IMG/VR virus record: IMGVR_UViG_3300037041_000444
Coordinates: 1-31,551 of that record
DNA from: a virus
Length of the DNA stretch: 31,551 bases
Reading direction: 5' to 3' (one strand)
The position numbers and the translations under genes were made by a program. Numbering within the stretch: position 1 is the first letter of the stretch; every line of letters begins with the position of its first letter. This document shows, one piece after another, positions 1 through 6,962 of the stretch. The notes under the pieces are model-generated. The model was not told the origin of the DNA, searched no databases, and saw nothing but the letters and a program-made list of their open reading frames with translations.

Positions 1-1488
1 CACAGAGCAGACTTCACTAAGGCTGAGTTAGCTAAGTATGGAGAGTATTGTATTAACGATGTTAAGTTGACTTATGCACTATTACAAAAGCTAATGCCGC
101 ACTTCAACACCACTGAGCTTAGCTTGATTGACCTGACTATTAGAATGGGGGTTGTGCCTAGATTGGAGGTAAATCATTTGATGTTGGAGGCGCACTTAAA
201 ACATATAGAAACGTTGAAACAATCGCACTTAGATAATGTAGGGTTAGACAGAAGTGAGTTAATGAGTAACAATAAGTTTGCTCTACTACTGGAAGCGCAT
301 GGTATAGAAGCCCCATTAAAGTTATCCGCTACGACAGGTAAGATGACATACGCATTTGCTAAGACGGATGATGGGTTCAAGGCACTACTAGAACACACCA
401 ATGCAGAGGTAGCGGCACTAGCCAGTGCTAGGTTAGGAGTTAAGAGCACACTTGAAGAGACACGCACTAAGCGGTTTATGTCTATAGCGGGTAGGATTGG
501 GGCTTTGAGGACTATACCTGATGAAGGTTATGGGACATTACCTATACCACTAAACTACTATGGTGCGGCTACTGGTAGGTGGTCAGCAGGTAGTGGACAG
601 AAAGTAAACTTCCAGAACTTACCGAGGGGATCAGTCATCAAGGAGGCGATTATCGCACCTGAAGGTTATGTCATAGTAGGCGCTGACTTATCGAACATAG
701 AACTGCGTGTAGGTATGTGGGTAGCTGGTGAGACTGAGGCTTTGAAGTTATTAGGTGAGGGTGGGGATTTATATAAAGACTTTGCGAGTAAGGTATTTAG
801 TGTTCCCTATGATGAGGTTACTAAGGATCAGAGGTTCATTGGTAAGACATCACAATTAAGTTTAATCTTTGGTGTTGGTGCGGCTAAGCTACGTGCGGCG
901 GTAAAGGCAGGTTCTGGTGAAGACTTACCCAATGCAAAGGAGATTGTAGATTTATACCGTGATACATATACGGGGGTTACAAAATTCTGGTCAAAGTGCA
1001 CTAAAGCTATTACGAACATGGCAGCACCTGATAGTAAGGTTGAGTTGAAGGAGTTTTACTTTGGACCGAATGATATATTCAAGGCAGCGTTAGATGATAA
1101 GGGTGTAAGCAGGGGTGTTAGGTTGCCATCGGGATTGTTTATGAAATACCCTGAGCTACACAAATACACAGAGGAGGAAGGCTGGAGCGAAGCGTATCAG
1201 TATAAATTAAGAAATGGCTACGATAAGCTATATGGTGGTAAGATGTTTAATAACCTAGTGCAGGGTACGGCACGCTGTATCATGGGTGAGATTATGGTTC
1301 GTGTAAGTAAGCGGTATAACATCGTTCTTACTGTGCATGATAGTATTTATATCTTGGCACCTGAAGCAGAAGCTGAAGAAGCATTAGAGTTTTTAATAAG
1401 AGAAATGACTACGCCTCCAGCGTGGTTGCAAGGTTGCCCCCTAGCAGCAGAAGGTGGGTATGGGAAGTCACTTAAAGAGGCAGGATAG
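1..1488 (+). CDS. DNA polymerase, family A, with end of 3'-5' exonuclease domain (5' partial)
   Basis: The reading frame is open from base 1, so the gene begins before the window; the TTG at 67 is not its start. The first codons give YCINDVKLT, the Exo III motif (Y-x3-D; Tyr codon at 46, Asp at 58) of a DnaQ-like proofreading domain. The polymerase domain follows: the TGRWS...NFQNLP block (about 570-630), motif A GADLSNIELR with catalytic Asp codon at 685, motif B with the R-x3-K-x6-FG pattern (about 835-875), and motif C VLTVHDSIYI with Asp codon at 1339. Both metal-binding aspartates are present. Motif C reads HDS where most of the family has HDE. It is the probable replicative polymerase and is followed at once by a small basic gene. 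By usual phage length about 150-250 residues are missing. Confidence 0.96.
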   Translation, partial: HRADFTKAELAKYGEYCINDVKLTYALLQKLMPHFNTTELSLIDLTIRMGVVPRLEVNHLMLEAHLKHIETLKQSHLDNVGLDRSELMSNNKFALLLEAHGIEAPLKLSATTGKMTYAFAKTDDGFKALLEHTNAEVAALASARLGVKSTLEETRTKRFMSIAGRIGALRTIPDEGYGTLPIPLNYYGAATGRWSAGSGQKVNFQNLPRGSVIKEAIIAPEGYVIVGADLSNIELRVGMWVAGETEALKLLGEGGDLYKDFASKVFSVPYDEVTKDQRFIGKTSQLSLIFGVGAAKLRAAVKAGSGEDLPNAKEIVDLYRDTYTGVTKFWSKCTKAITNMAAPDSKVELKEFYFGPNDIFKAALDDKGVSRGVRLPSGLFMKYPELHKYTEEEGWSEAYQYKLRNGYDKLYGGKMFNNLVQGTARCIMGEIMVRVSKRYNIVLTVHDSIYILAPEAEAEEALEFLIREMTTPPAWLQGCPLAAEGGYGKSLKEAG

Positions 1489-1489
1489 T

Positions 1490-1795
1490 ATGACCATAAC
1501 TAAGAAACCAAGAGCACCAATGTCTGAACAGGCACGCAAAAACAAAAACGCAGCAGAATCTGAAAGACAGAAATCGACTGAAGAAGTGAGAAGGCGTGGA
1601 GCACGCAACAAGGCACGCCGCCATGCAATAGCAGCAGGTAAGGCTAAGGTCGGAGACGGTAAAGAGATTGGGCATAAGGTTGCCTTATCAAATGGGGGAG
1701 CCGCCACTGATGCTAATACAAAAGTTCAAAGCGTAAAAGATAATGGGGGGTGGAGAAAAGGTAAGAGTTCCTATAAAGTTCCTAATATCAAATAA
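1490..1795 (+). CDS. Small basic protein with a degenerate HNH-like block
   Basis: A 101-residue, Lys/Arg-rich protein. The frame stays open back to 1454, but the ATG at 1490 is chosen because it lies just after the polymerase stop (1488) and is preceded by AGAGG. The N-terminal half is charged and probably helical or disordered. The C-terminal half reads GDGKEIGHKVALSNGG, later N-x-K-VQSVKDN, then GWRKGK. This is laid out like the D-H-x3-LS-x-GG...NL...N core of phage HNH proteins, but without cysteines and with Gly in place of the usual Asp before His. I infer an HNH-derived DNA-binding or nuclease-like protein with uncertain activity. It could equally be an unrelated basic DNA-binding protein. 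Confidence 0.75.
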   Translation: MTITKKPRAPMSEQARKNKNAAESERQKSTEEVRRRGARNKARRHAIAAGKAKVGDGKEIGHKVALSNGGAATDANTKVQSVKDNGGWRKGKSSYKVPNIK

Positions 1796-1806
1796 CAGAG
1801 GTAGTT

Positions 1807-2289
1807 ATGAACGAGAAAGACATACAAAGGTTTTGGGCTAAGGTAGATGTAAAGGGTGAGGACGAGTGTTGGAACTGGACTGCATATAAACAGAAGAATG
1901 GGTATGGGCAGTTTGGTATAGGTAGACAGTGTTTAGTATACGCTCATCGTGTATCTGCATACCTAGCTGGTATAGCGTTGTCTCTTAACAGATTACATAC
2001 CAATGACCAAGTGTGCCATACATGCGATAATCCTAGCTGTGTAAACCCTAAACATTTATTTAACGGGACAGCTAAAGATAATGCTGACGATAGAGATATA
2101 AAGGGTAGAACAAATAGTGCTAAAGGGGGGCAATCAGGTAATGCTAAACTATCCGCACAAGATATAGTTAATATAAGAACCGAGTATATTGAAAATGGGG
2201 TTGCACAGAAAGACTTAGCCCTACAGTATCAAGTTCATCCAGCTCATATATCTAAAATAGTAAACAATAAAAAATGGTCGTGGTTATGA
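1807..2289 (+). CDS. HNH endonuclease 1 with C-terminal helix-turn-helix
   Basis: A 160-residue free-standing homing-type endonuclease. The N-terminal half carries DECWNWTAYKQKNGYGQF, AHRVSAYLAG with the first His (about residue 47), and CHTCDNPSCVNPKHLFNGT, which supplies the Asn and last His of the beta-beta-alpha metal site plus cysteines for a structural zinc. The C-terminal part (about 118-158, SAQDIVNIRTEY...KDLALQYQVHPAHISKIV) looks like a helix-turn-helix for target recognition. AGAGG precedes the ATG. The final TGA overlaps the ATG of the nuclease gene that follows. It is a clear paralogue of the HNH gene at 6963-7448, with near-identical nucleotide blocks. Its target cannot be told from the sequence. 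Confidence 0.94.
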   Translation: MNEKDIQRFWAKVDVKGEDECWNWTAYKQKNGYGQFGIGRQCLVYAHRVSAYLAGIALSLNRLHTNDQVCHTCDNPSCVNPKHLFNGTAKDNADDRDIKGRTNSAKGGQSGNAKLSAQDIVNIRTEYIENGVAQKDLALQYQVHPAHISKIVNNKKWSWL

Positions 2290-2972
2290 AAGCACCTAGC
2301 TTTTCATACAGCTCTTTAAGTATGTTTATAACCTGCCCGAAACAATATAGCGCGCATAAGGTTGAGAAATATATAGAGCGTACAGACACAGAGGCAACTA
2401 TTTATGGCACGGAGTTACATACAGCGGCAGAGTTATACATTAGAGATGGCGCACCTATACCTGCTAAGTTTGGTTATGTTAAGCCTTATCTTGATAGACT
2501 TAATGCTATAGTAGGTGCTAAGTATTGTGAGTTGGAGTTAGGTATTAAGATAGTTGATGGTGAGTATGTTCATTGTGGGTTTGAGGATGAGGGTAGATAC
2601 TGGCGGGGGATCGCGGATTTAGTTATTGTTGATGGTGATAGAGCTTTCATTGTTGACTACAAATCAGGTAGGTCATCTAAATATGCGGATGTTAAGCAGT
2701 TGGCGCTATTAGCGGCGGCGGTGTTCCTAGCCTTCCCTGATGTTAAAACTATTAAGGGAATGCTATTGTTTGTGGTATGCCGAGACATTATTAAAGAGGA
2801 CTATACTTATGCTGACCGTTTCGAGATATTCAATAAGCTGAAAGAGGTGCTGACCCACCGTGGGATAGCCTATGAGACAGGGGTGTTCAATGCTAAGCCT
2901 AATGGACTTTGTAGGGATTATTGCATGGCGGTGAAGTGTGTGCACAATGGGAGGTATGATGGCGATAAGTAG
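2286..2972 (+). CDS. Cas4/RecB-like PD-(D/E)XK nuclease with putative 4Fe-4S cysteines
   Basis: A 228-residue nuclease of the RecB/Cas4 type. The in-frame ATG at 2274 would overlap HNH1 further; the ATG at 2286 makes an exact ATGA overlap and begins MKAPSFSYSSLSMF, the normal N-terminus of this group. Visible motifs are YGTELH (His45), GIADLVIV (Asp111), VDYKSG (Asp124 and Lys126) and Gln138 in the following helix, which together make the metal-dependent active site. Cys17 plus Cys209, Cys213 and Cys218 reproduce the one N-terminal, three C-terminal cysteine layout that holds a 4Fe-4S cluster in Cas4 and AddB. Spacing here is C-x3-C-x4-C, slightly unlike the usual C-x2-C-x5-C. The likely role is exonuclease action in recombination, end processing or host DNA breakdown. 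No cas genes are nearby. Confidence 0.9.
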   Translation: MKAPSFSYSSLSMFITCPKQYSAHKVEKYIERTDTEATIYGTELHTAAELYIRDGAPIPAKFGYVKPYLDRLNAIVGAKYCELELGIKIVDGEYVHCGFEDEGRYWRGIADLVIVDGDRAFIVDYKSGRSSKYADVKQLALLAAAVFLAFPDVKTIKGMLLFVVCRDIIKEDYTYADRFEIFNKLKEVLTHRGIAYETGVFNAKPNGLCRDYCMAVKCVHNGRYDGDK

Positions 2973-3228
2973 AGCTGATTTACTGAAAGAATTACTGCCC
3001 GGACTTAATGAGTTATTCGGGATAGAGTATAAAACGCCGGAAGAAAAAAGAATTGCCGCATTAATAGACCAAGTAATAGCTAACGATTTAAAGAAAAAGG
3101 AGGAAGGGTTTATTAGACAGGCGGGGGAAACCTTTAGGAATGTTGTAAAGATAGCCCAAATAAAGGTTAATGATTTAAAGAAAGCGGAGGAAGGAGATGA
3201 GCATAGAAGTATCAGTAAAAGCAGTTAA
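2959..3228 (+). CDS. Small charged protein of unknown function
   Basis: An 89-residue protein. The frame is open from a GTG at 2938, but GGGAGG at 2949-2954 is best placed for the ATG at 2959, giving MAISRADLLKELLPGLNELF. It overlaps the end of the nuclease gene by 14 bases. The remainder is rich in Lys and Glu and is probably helical (about residues 25-80). The SR-x-LLKELLPGLN-x-LFG N-terminal block recurs, as far as I recall, in other phage proteins including structural ones; I cannot verify this. Its place among replication genes suggests an accessory role, but no function is assigned. Confidence 0.7.
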   Translation: MAISRADLLKELLPGLNELFGIEYKTPEEKRIAALIDQVIANDLKKKEEGFIRQAGETFRNVVKIAQIKVNDLKKAEEGDEHRSISKSS

Positions 3229-3406
3229 GGTATCAGCAGAAGATGCGGGCTTACCGGAGAGTATTGTGGAGCGGCACATGGATGCACTATGTGATATGGC
3301 ATTAAGGATGAAAGCTACTGAGCGTAAGCGATGTAAGAACCAGATACGCAAGTGGTTACATGAGCACCCACTAACTAGAGATGACATAACAACTATTTTA
3401 GATTAG
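3197..3406 (+). CDS. Small hypothetical protein
   Basis: A 69-residue protein starting at an ATG preceded by a strong GGAGGAAGGAG purine run. It overlaps the preceding gene by 32 bases in another frame. It is probably all helical: an N-terminal stretch ending VSAEDAGLPESIVERHMDAL, then Lys/Arg-rich helices with KATERKRCKNQIRKW, and a C-terminal TRDDITTILD. The basic middle would suit nucleic acid or protein binding, but no family is recognised. It is the last gene before the consensus promoter, so it closes the first transcription block of the window. Confidence 0.66.
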   Translation: MSIEVSVKAVKVSAEDAGLPESIVERHMDALCDMALRMKATERKRCKNQIRKWLHEHPLTRDDITTILD

Positions 3407-3409
3407 GCA

Positions 3410-3438
3410 TTGACATACTATGCCAGAGTAAGTATAAT
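3410..3438 (+). promoter_or_regulatory. Consensus sigma70 promoter
   Basis: TTGACA at 3410-3415 and TATAAT at 3433-3438 are both perfect consensus boxes, separated by exactly 17 bases (3416-3432). It lies in the only clear intergenic gap of the early region (3407-3491), upstream of the helicase gene and in the same direction. By analogy with bacterial promoters, transcription would start about 3444-3447 and give a leader of roughly 45 bases. It implies host RNA polymerase transcription of the helicase-to-SSB block. Confidence 0.88.
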
Positions 3439-3466
3439 AGTTTCAACAGTTTGATTTACCAGATTC

Positions 3467-3481
3467 GTTACCTTAAGTAAC
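3467..3481 (+). repeat. Short inverted repeat in the helicase leader
   Basis: GTTAC (3467-3471) and GTAAC (3477-3481) are perfect inverted arms around CTTAA. The site lies between the promoter and the AGGAG ribosome binding site of the helicase gene, where a repressor operator or a small leader hairpin could act. Five base pairs is weak evidence on its own. Confidence 0.35.
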
Positions 3482-3491
3482 AGGAGTAAAA

Positions 3492-5030
3492 ATGATTGAA
3501 GTAATACACGACCGCATCTTAGCGGTAACGACAGACGACCCTGATGCTATCTTAGCAGTCATCAGTAAGTCTAGGTTGGTTGAGGAAAATAAAGTCTATA
3601 TAAACTTTGGTTTGGGTGAGTCAATGATTTTGCGTAACATGGGTTATGATGCGCCCTCACCTATTGGCAGGCAGTATAAGTGGACAGGTAATTTAAAACC
3701 ATTTGCACATCAGATTGTAACGGCTGAGTTTCTGACAATGAATAGGAAAGCCTTTTGTCTTAATGACATGGGCACAGGGAAAACGAAGTCGGTTGCATGG
3801 GCTATGGATTATCTAATGGGCGCTAATGCCATTAAGAGAGCCTTGATTATATGCCCTTTGTCTATCATGGACGCAGCGTGGGCTCGAGAGTTGTTCCATA
3901 CACTGATGCACCGTAGGATAGCGATAGCGCATGGTAGTCGTGAGAAGCGGGCAGCTATTATCCAATCAGATGCTGAGATAGTGATTATTAATTTTGATGG
4001 GGTTGAGATAGTTCAGAAGGAGATAGATGCTGGTGGGTTTGATTTGATTGTAGTTGATGAGGCTACAGCATATAAGACAGTATCTACTAAACGCTGGAAA
4101 GTATTAAACCGCTTAGTTAAAGAAGACACATGGCTATGGTTATTAACTGGCACACCTGCATCACAGTCGCCTACTGATGCGTTTGGTTTAGCTAAGTTGG
4201 TTAATCCTAAAGGAGTGCCACGAGCGTTCAATGCTTTCAGGGATTTAGTGCAGTTGCGATTAACAGCCTTTATGTTTCGTAATAGACCTGAAGCGGCAGA
4301 GATAGTTCACAACGTCCTTCAGCCTGCCATACGTTTCACAAAGGAGGAGTGTTTAGATTTACCGGAGCTGACATACCAGACACGTGAAGTGCCATTGACC
4401 ACACAGCAAGCCAAGTATTATAAGTTGCTGAAGAAAGAGATGTTGATGCAGGCAGGTGGTGAGGATATATCAGCGGCTAATGCGGCGGTTGCCTTGAACA
4501 AGTTATTGCAGATCAGTGCTGGCTGTGTATATGCTGACAGTGGAGATGTCATAGAGTTTGATGTATCGAACCGAGCTAGTGAGATGCTAGATATAATAGA
4601 TGAGACAGCGCACAAAGTTATCATATTTGTTATGTTCCGGCACACGATTGAGGCGGTTGAGAAAGTTCTAATTAAGGCAGGTCATACGGTAGCTATTATT
4701 CACGGTGGTGTAAGTGCTGGCAAGAGAGCTGAGATATTCAATGACTTCCAGACTAAGCCCGACCCTAGAATACTGGTCATCCAACCACAAGCTGCATCAC
4801 ACGGTGTAACATTACATGCAGCAGCTACGATTATTTGGTGGGGTATTACTTTAAGTTTAGAGACATATAAACAAGCGAACGCTCGAATACATCGAGCAGG
4901 GCAAACAAACAAATGCACAGTTGTGCATCTGATAGGTAGTAAGGTAGAGCAGAAAGTATTAACGGTGCTAGAGGGTAAAGATGTAGCCCAGACTAGATTA
5001 TTAGATTTATTTAGAGAGGTAATTGAATGA
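3492..5030 (+). CDS. SNF2-type superfamily 2 helicase/ATPase
   Basis: A 512-residue DNA-dependent ATPase. The N-terminal 75 residues are phage-specific. The first RecA-like domain has the Q-like FAHQIVTAEFL, motif I MGTGKT (Gly94-Thr98), motif II DEAT (Asp189-Glu190) and motif III LTGTP (around 219-222). The second has HGGVSAGKRAEIFNDF, the SHGVTLHAA block and motif VI QANARIHRAGQ (Gln461, Arg465, Arg468). These are typical of SNF2-like remodelling or translocating proteins rather than processive replicative helicases. CAGGAG precedes the ATG, and the gene sits directly behind the consensus promoter. Its stop overlaps the next start as ATGA. The likely role is in replication, recombination or moving proteins off DNA. 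Confidence 0.95.
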   Translation: MIEVIHDRILAVTTDDPDAILAVISKSRLVEENKVYINFGLGESMILRNMGYDAPSPIGRQYKWTGNLKPFAHQIVTAEFLTMNRKAFCLNDMGTGKTKSVAWAMDYLMGANAIKRALIICPLSIMDAAWARELFHTLMHRRIAIAHGSREKRAAIIQSDAEIVIINFDGVEIVQKEIDAGGFDLIVVDEATAYKTVSTKRWKVLNRLVKEDTWLWLLTGTPASQSPTDAFGLAKLVNPKGVPRAFNAFRDLVQLRLTAFMFRNRPEAAEIVHNVLQPAIRFTKEECLDLPELTYQTREVPLTTQQAKYYKLLKKEMLMQAGGEDISAANAAVALNKLLQISAGCVYADSGDVIEFDVSNRASEMLDIIDETAHKVIIFVMFRHTIEAVEKVLIKAGHTVAIIHGGVSAGKRAEIFNDFQTKPDPRILVIQPQAASHGVTLHAAATIIWWGITLSLETYKQANARIHRAGQTNKCTVVHLIGSKVEQKVLTVLEGKDVAQTRLLDLFREVIE

Positions 5031-5389
5031 GAAATGAAAGTGAATTTGAAGAGTTTTTGGGTGAGTTAGCAGAAGATGAGCGCAAGGAGTATGAGGCTCA
5101 GCTGGATATGATTGACGAGTTTGGTGAGTTTCCTGAAGATGATGAAGATGATGAAGATGGTATGTATGTCCTTGTTAAGTTGCACAAGGATGAGAATAAT
5201 ATAGGGTTTTCAGTCCACGAGGAAGAAGCGTATGGCAAAGAGTTCTTCGAAATACTACGTGAGACAGATGCCATAATAACTACACGCACACTAGATAACT
5301 TAATCACTTTGTGTGAAAAGAGGGAGCGCAATGTGTTAGCCCGTGAGCTACGTGCGTTCTTAACCGAAGGTCAAACTACAATGCATTAG
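5027..5389 (+). CDS. Acidic hypothetical protein
   Basis: A 120-residue protein joined to the helicase gene by an ATGA overlap. The first 44 residues hold 22 Asp or Glu, including the run EDDEDDED (37-44). The rest (about 46-118) looks like a small alpha/beta domain with MYVLVKLH, GFSVHEEEAYG and DAIITTRTLDNLITLC. No family is recognised. An acidic head can mimic DNA or bind a basic partner, so a helicase partner or a DNA-mimic inhibitor is possible, but this is speculation from composition and position. Confidence 0.8.
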   Translation: MRNESEFEEFLGELAEDERKEYEAQLDMIDEFGEFPEDDEDDEDGMYVLVKLHKDENNIGFSVHEEEAYGKEFFEILRETDAIITTRTLDNLITLCEKRERNVLARELRAFLTEGQTTMH

Positions 5390-5397
5390 GGGGATAG

Positions 5398-5784
5398 ATG
5401 AACGCTGAGAAAATGGTAGAGATTTACATCAAGATGCGAGACAAACGCAGTCAGTTATCGAAAGCATTTGATGAAGAGGATGGCAGGATTAAAGCCCAGC
5501 AAGACATGATAGCGGAGCAGTTGCTGGAATTGTGTAAAGAAACTGGAGCTGAAGGACTGCGCACACCAGCAGGTAGTGTGTTTAAGACTGTGAAGACTAG
5601 GTATTGGACTTCGGATCACAAGAGCATGAAAGAGTTCATATTGGAGAATGATGCGTTTGAATTGCTAGAGCAGCGTGTGCATCAGACAAACATGAAAAAC
5701 TTTTTAGAAGAGCACCCTGATAAGTTCCCGAAGGGTATGAACATTGACAGTAAATATTCCGTTACAATTAGGAGGTCCAAATGA
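5398..5784 (+). CDS. Conserved phage protein with N-terminal coiled coil
   Basis: A 128-residue protein behind a GGGGGA ribosome binding site. Residues 1-50 are strongly charged and probably form a coiled coil (RDKRSQLSKAFDEEDGRIKA...). The second half contains TVKTRYWTSDHKSMKEFI, LLEQRVHQTNMKNFLEEHP and a final DSKYSVTIRRSK. I recall this C-terminal pattern from hypothetical proteins in many podophages, usually near replication or recombination genes; function is unknown to me. Its stop overlaps the start of the HTH gene as ATGA. Confidence 0.84.
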   Translation: MNAEKMVEIYIKMRDKRSQLSKAFDEEDGRIKAQQDMIAEQLLELCKETGAEGLRTPAGSVFKTVKTRYWTSDHKSMKEFILENDAFELLEQRVHQTNMKNFLEEHPDKFPKGMNIDSKYSVTIRRSK

Positions 5785-6020
5785 ACGAGAAGAAAGTTTT
5801 CTTGACAGGTAAAGAGGTTGAGAAGATACTACTTTGCTCCTCACGCACCCTGCTTCGCTTGAGGCAGGATGAAACTCTCTCCACTTACCACATCGGCGCT
5901 AGGGCAAAACCTAATGCTACTAAGGCTACTAATGGCATTGTATATGATGCGGATGAAGTAAATGCGTTATTAATAAAAAGAACCACACCCACACTAATCA
6001 CTACTAAGGAATTAAAATGA
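5781..6020 (+). CDS. Excisionase/MerR-like helix-turn-helix protein
   Basis: A 79-residue protein starting in an ATGA overlap behind AGGAGG. The sequence LTGKEVEKILLCSSRTLLRLR, then a wing-like TYHIGARAKP...GIVYDADEVNALL, follows the HTH_17/excisionase winged-helix plan: helix-turn-helix, strand pair with basic residues, then a closing helix. The insertion between the two parts is longer than usual. It probably binds DNA, either as a regulator or an architectural factor. No integrase is in the window, so excision itself is not supported. The short inverted repeats at 3467-3481 and 6894-6912 are possible but unproven targets. Confidence 0.72.
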   Translation: MNEKKVFLTGKEVEKILLCSSRTLLRLRQDETLSTYHIGARAKPNATKATNGIVYDADEVNALLIKRTTPTLITTKELK

Positions 6021-6892
6021 GCACTGAAATGAGTATTTTTAAAAACGGCGGTTCAATCCCTGCACATTTACAACGCACTGAACTGAGTGCTACAACACGT
6101 GCTTTGATGGGTGGCTCTGACAGCCGCCGCATTTCTGTCAAGGGCAACATTTTTCGCATGGTCGTCAACGGTCAAGAGATTGCTAAGAACGAAGACCGTG
6201 CTATGAACATCATCATAGCGGCAGCAGCACCGAAAACATCTAGAACCTACTTTGCGGCTGTTTATCAAGAGGGTGTAGCATTAGCACCTGAGTGTTGGAG
6301 CAACGATGGTATTACACCAGACAAATCAAGTTCGGGTAAACAGTCTACTGCATGTGCCACATGCCCACAGAACATAGCAGGGTCTGGACAGGGCACAAGT
6401 AAAAAGTGCCGATACACACATAGGCTTGCGGTATTGCTTGAGAACGATGCGATTGATGGTGAGTTGTATGAGTTGTCGTTAGCGGCTACATCTATCTTTG
6501 GTAAGGGCGAGAATAACAAGATGCCTTTGTTTCAGTATGCCAAGCTGCTGGGTGCTAAGGGTCTTAACATTACTGATGTTGTAACAGAAATGCGCTTCGA
6601 CACTGATAGTGCTACGCCTAAGATGGTGTTCACGCCAGTCAGGGCACTGGATGTGGACGAGTTAGCTGCGGTGCACAAGCACGGCGTTTCCCCTGAAGCG
6701 GTATCTGCGATAACAGCTACGTATTCGGCGCCTAAGAAAGTGCTGGATGATTCGGAAGAGTTGAGCTTTGTAGAGAAGCCTGTAAAGAAGCCTGTAGTTG
6801 TTGAGGCTATTGCTGAGCCAGTAGTAAGACCTAAGAAAGCTACGCCTGTTCCAACTACTATGGAAGATGTGTTGAGTGAGTGGGGGGAATAG
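6017..6892 (+). CDS. Probable zinc-binding ssDNA-binding protein
   Basis: A 291-residue protein, coupled to the HTH gene by ATGA with AAGGA upstream. The core (about 35-215) is probably beta-rich. Cys93, Cys113, Cys116 and Cys131 (C-x19-C-x2-C-x14-C, around ACATCPQN and KKCRYTH) make a likely zinc site. Residues 235-275 are a Pro/Lys/Val/Glu-rich linker, and the protein ends MEDVLSEWGE, a short acidic tail ending on aromatic and acidic residues like the protein-interaction tails of single-stranded DNA-binding proteins. T4 gp32 also combines a zinc site with an acidic tail. I infer ssDNA binding from tail, zinc site and position between helicase and primase genes; no sequence match is certain. 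The last gene before a strong terminator, as suits an abundant protein. Confidence 0.68.
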   Translation: MSTEMSIFKNGGSIPAHLQRTELSATTRALMGGSDSRRISVKGNIFRMVVNGQEIAKNEDRAMNIIIAAAAPKTSRTYFAAVYQEGVALAPECWSNDGITPDKSSSGKQSTACATCPQNIAGSGQGTSKKCRYTHRLAVLLENDAIDGELYELSLAATSIFGKGENNKMPLFQYAKLLGAKGLNITDVVTEMRFDTDSATPKMVFTPVRALDVDELAAVHKHGVSPEAVSAITATYSAPKKVLDDSEELSFVEKPVKKPVVVEAIAEPVVRPKKATPVPTTMEDVLSEWGE

Positions 6893-6893
6893 T

Positions 6894-6912
6894 ATTAACC
6901 TAACCAGTTAAT
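6894..6912 (+). repeat. Inverted repeat before the terminator
   Basis: ATTAAC (6894-6899) and GTTAAT (6907-6912) are perfect 6-base inverted arms around a 7-base loop. It begins two bases after the SSB-like stop codon and ends just before the terminator hairpin. It could be an RNA stem protecting the 3' end or a protein site. Confidence 0.4.
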
Positions 6913-6915
6913 ACA

Positions 6916-6941
6916 GGGGGGCTTAACCAGCCCCTTTTTTT
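6916..6941 (+). terminator. Rho-independent terminator after the SSB-like gene
   Basis: GGGGCT (6918-6923), loop TAACC, AGCCCC (6929-6934), followed at once by seven T residues (6935-6941). The stem is GC-rich and perfect, and the layout is textbook. It lies between the SSB-like gene and HNH2, so the primase-helicase gene is either served by read-through or by a promoter I cannot place. Confidence 0.92.
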
Positions 6942-6962
6942 CCTTACAAGAACGGTGCAACC

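Noticed and set aside
67-1488. TTG at 67 as the polymerase start
   Set aside because: The frame is open to base 1 and codes the Exo III motif upstream, so the gene is simply cut by the window edge.
2286-2972. Cas4-like nuclease as part of a CRISPR-Cas system
   Set aside because: No cas1, cas2 or repeats are nearby; stand-alone Cas4/RecB-like nucleases are common in phages.
5781-6020. Excisionase-like protein as evidence of a temperate phage
   Set aside because: No integrase, repressor or attachment site is visible; small HTH proteins of this type also serve as regulators in lytic phages.
6872-6898. Possible promoter TTGAGT - 15 bases - TATTAA
   Set aside because: Spacing is too short, boxes are imperfect, and transcription would run straight into the terminator at 6916-6941.
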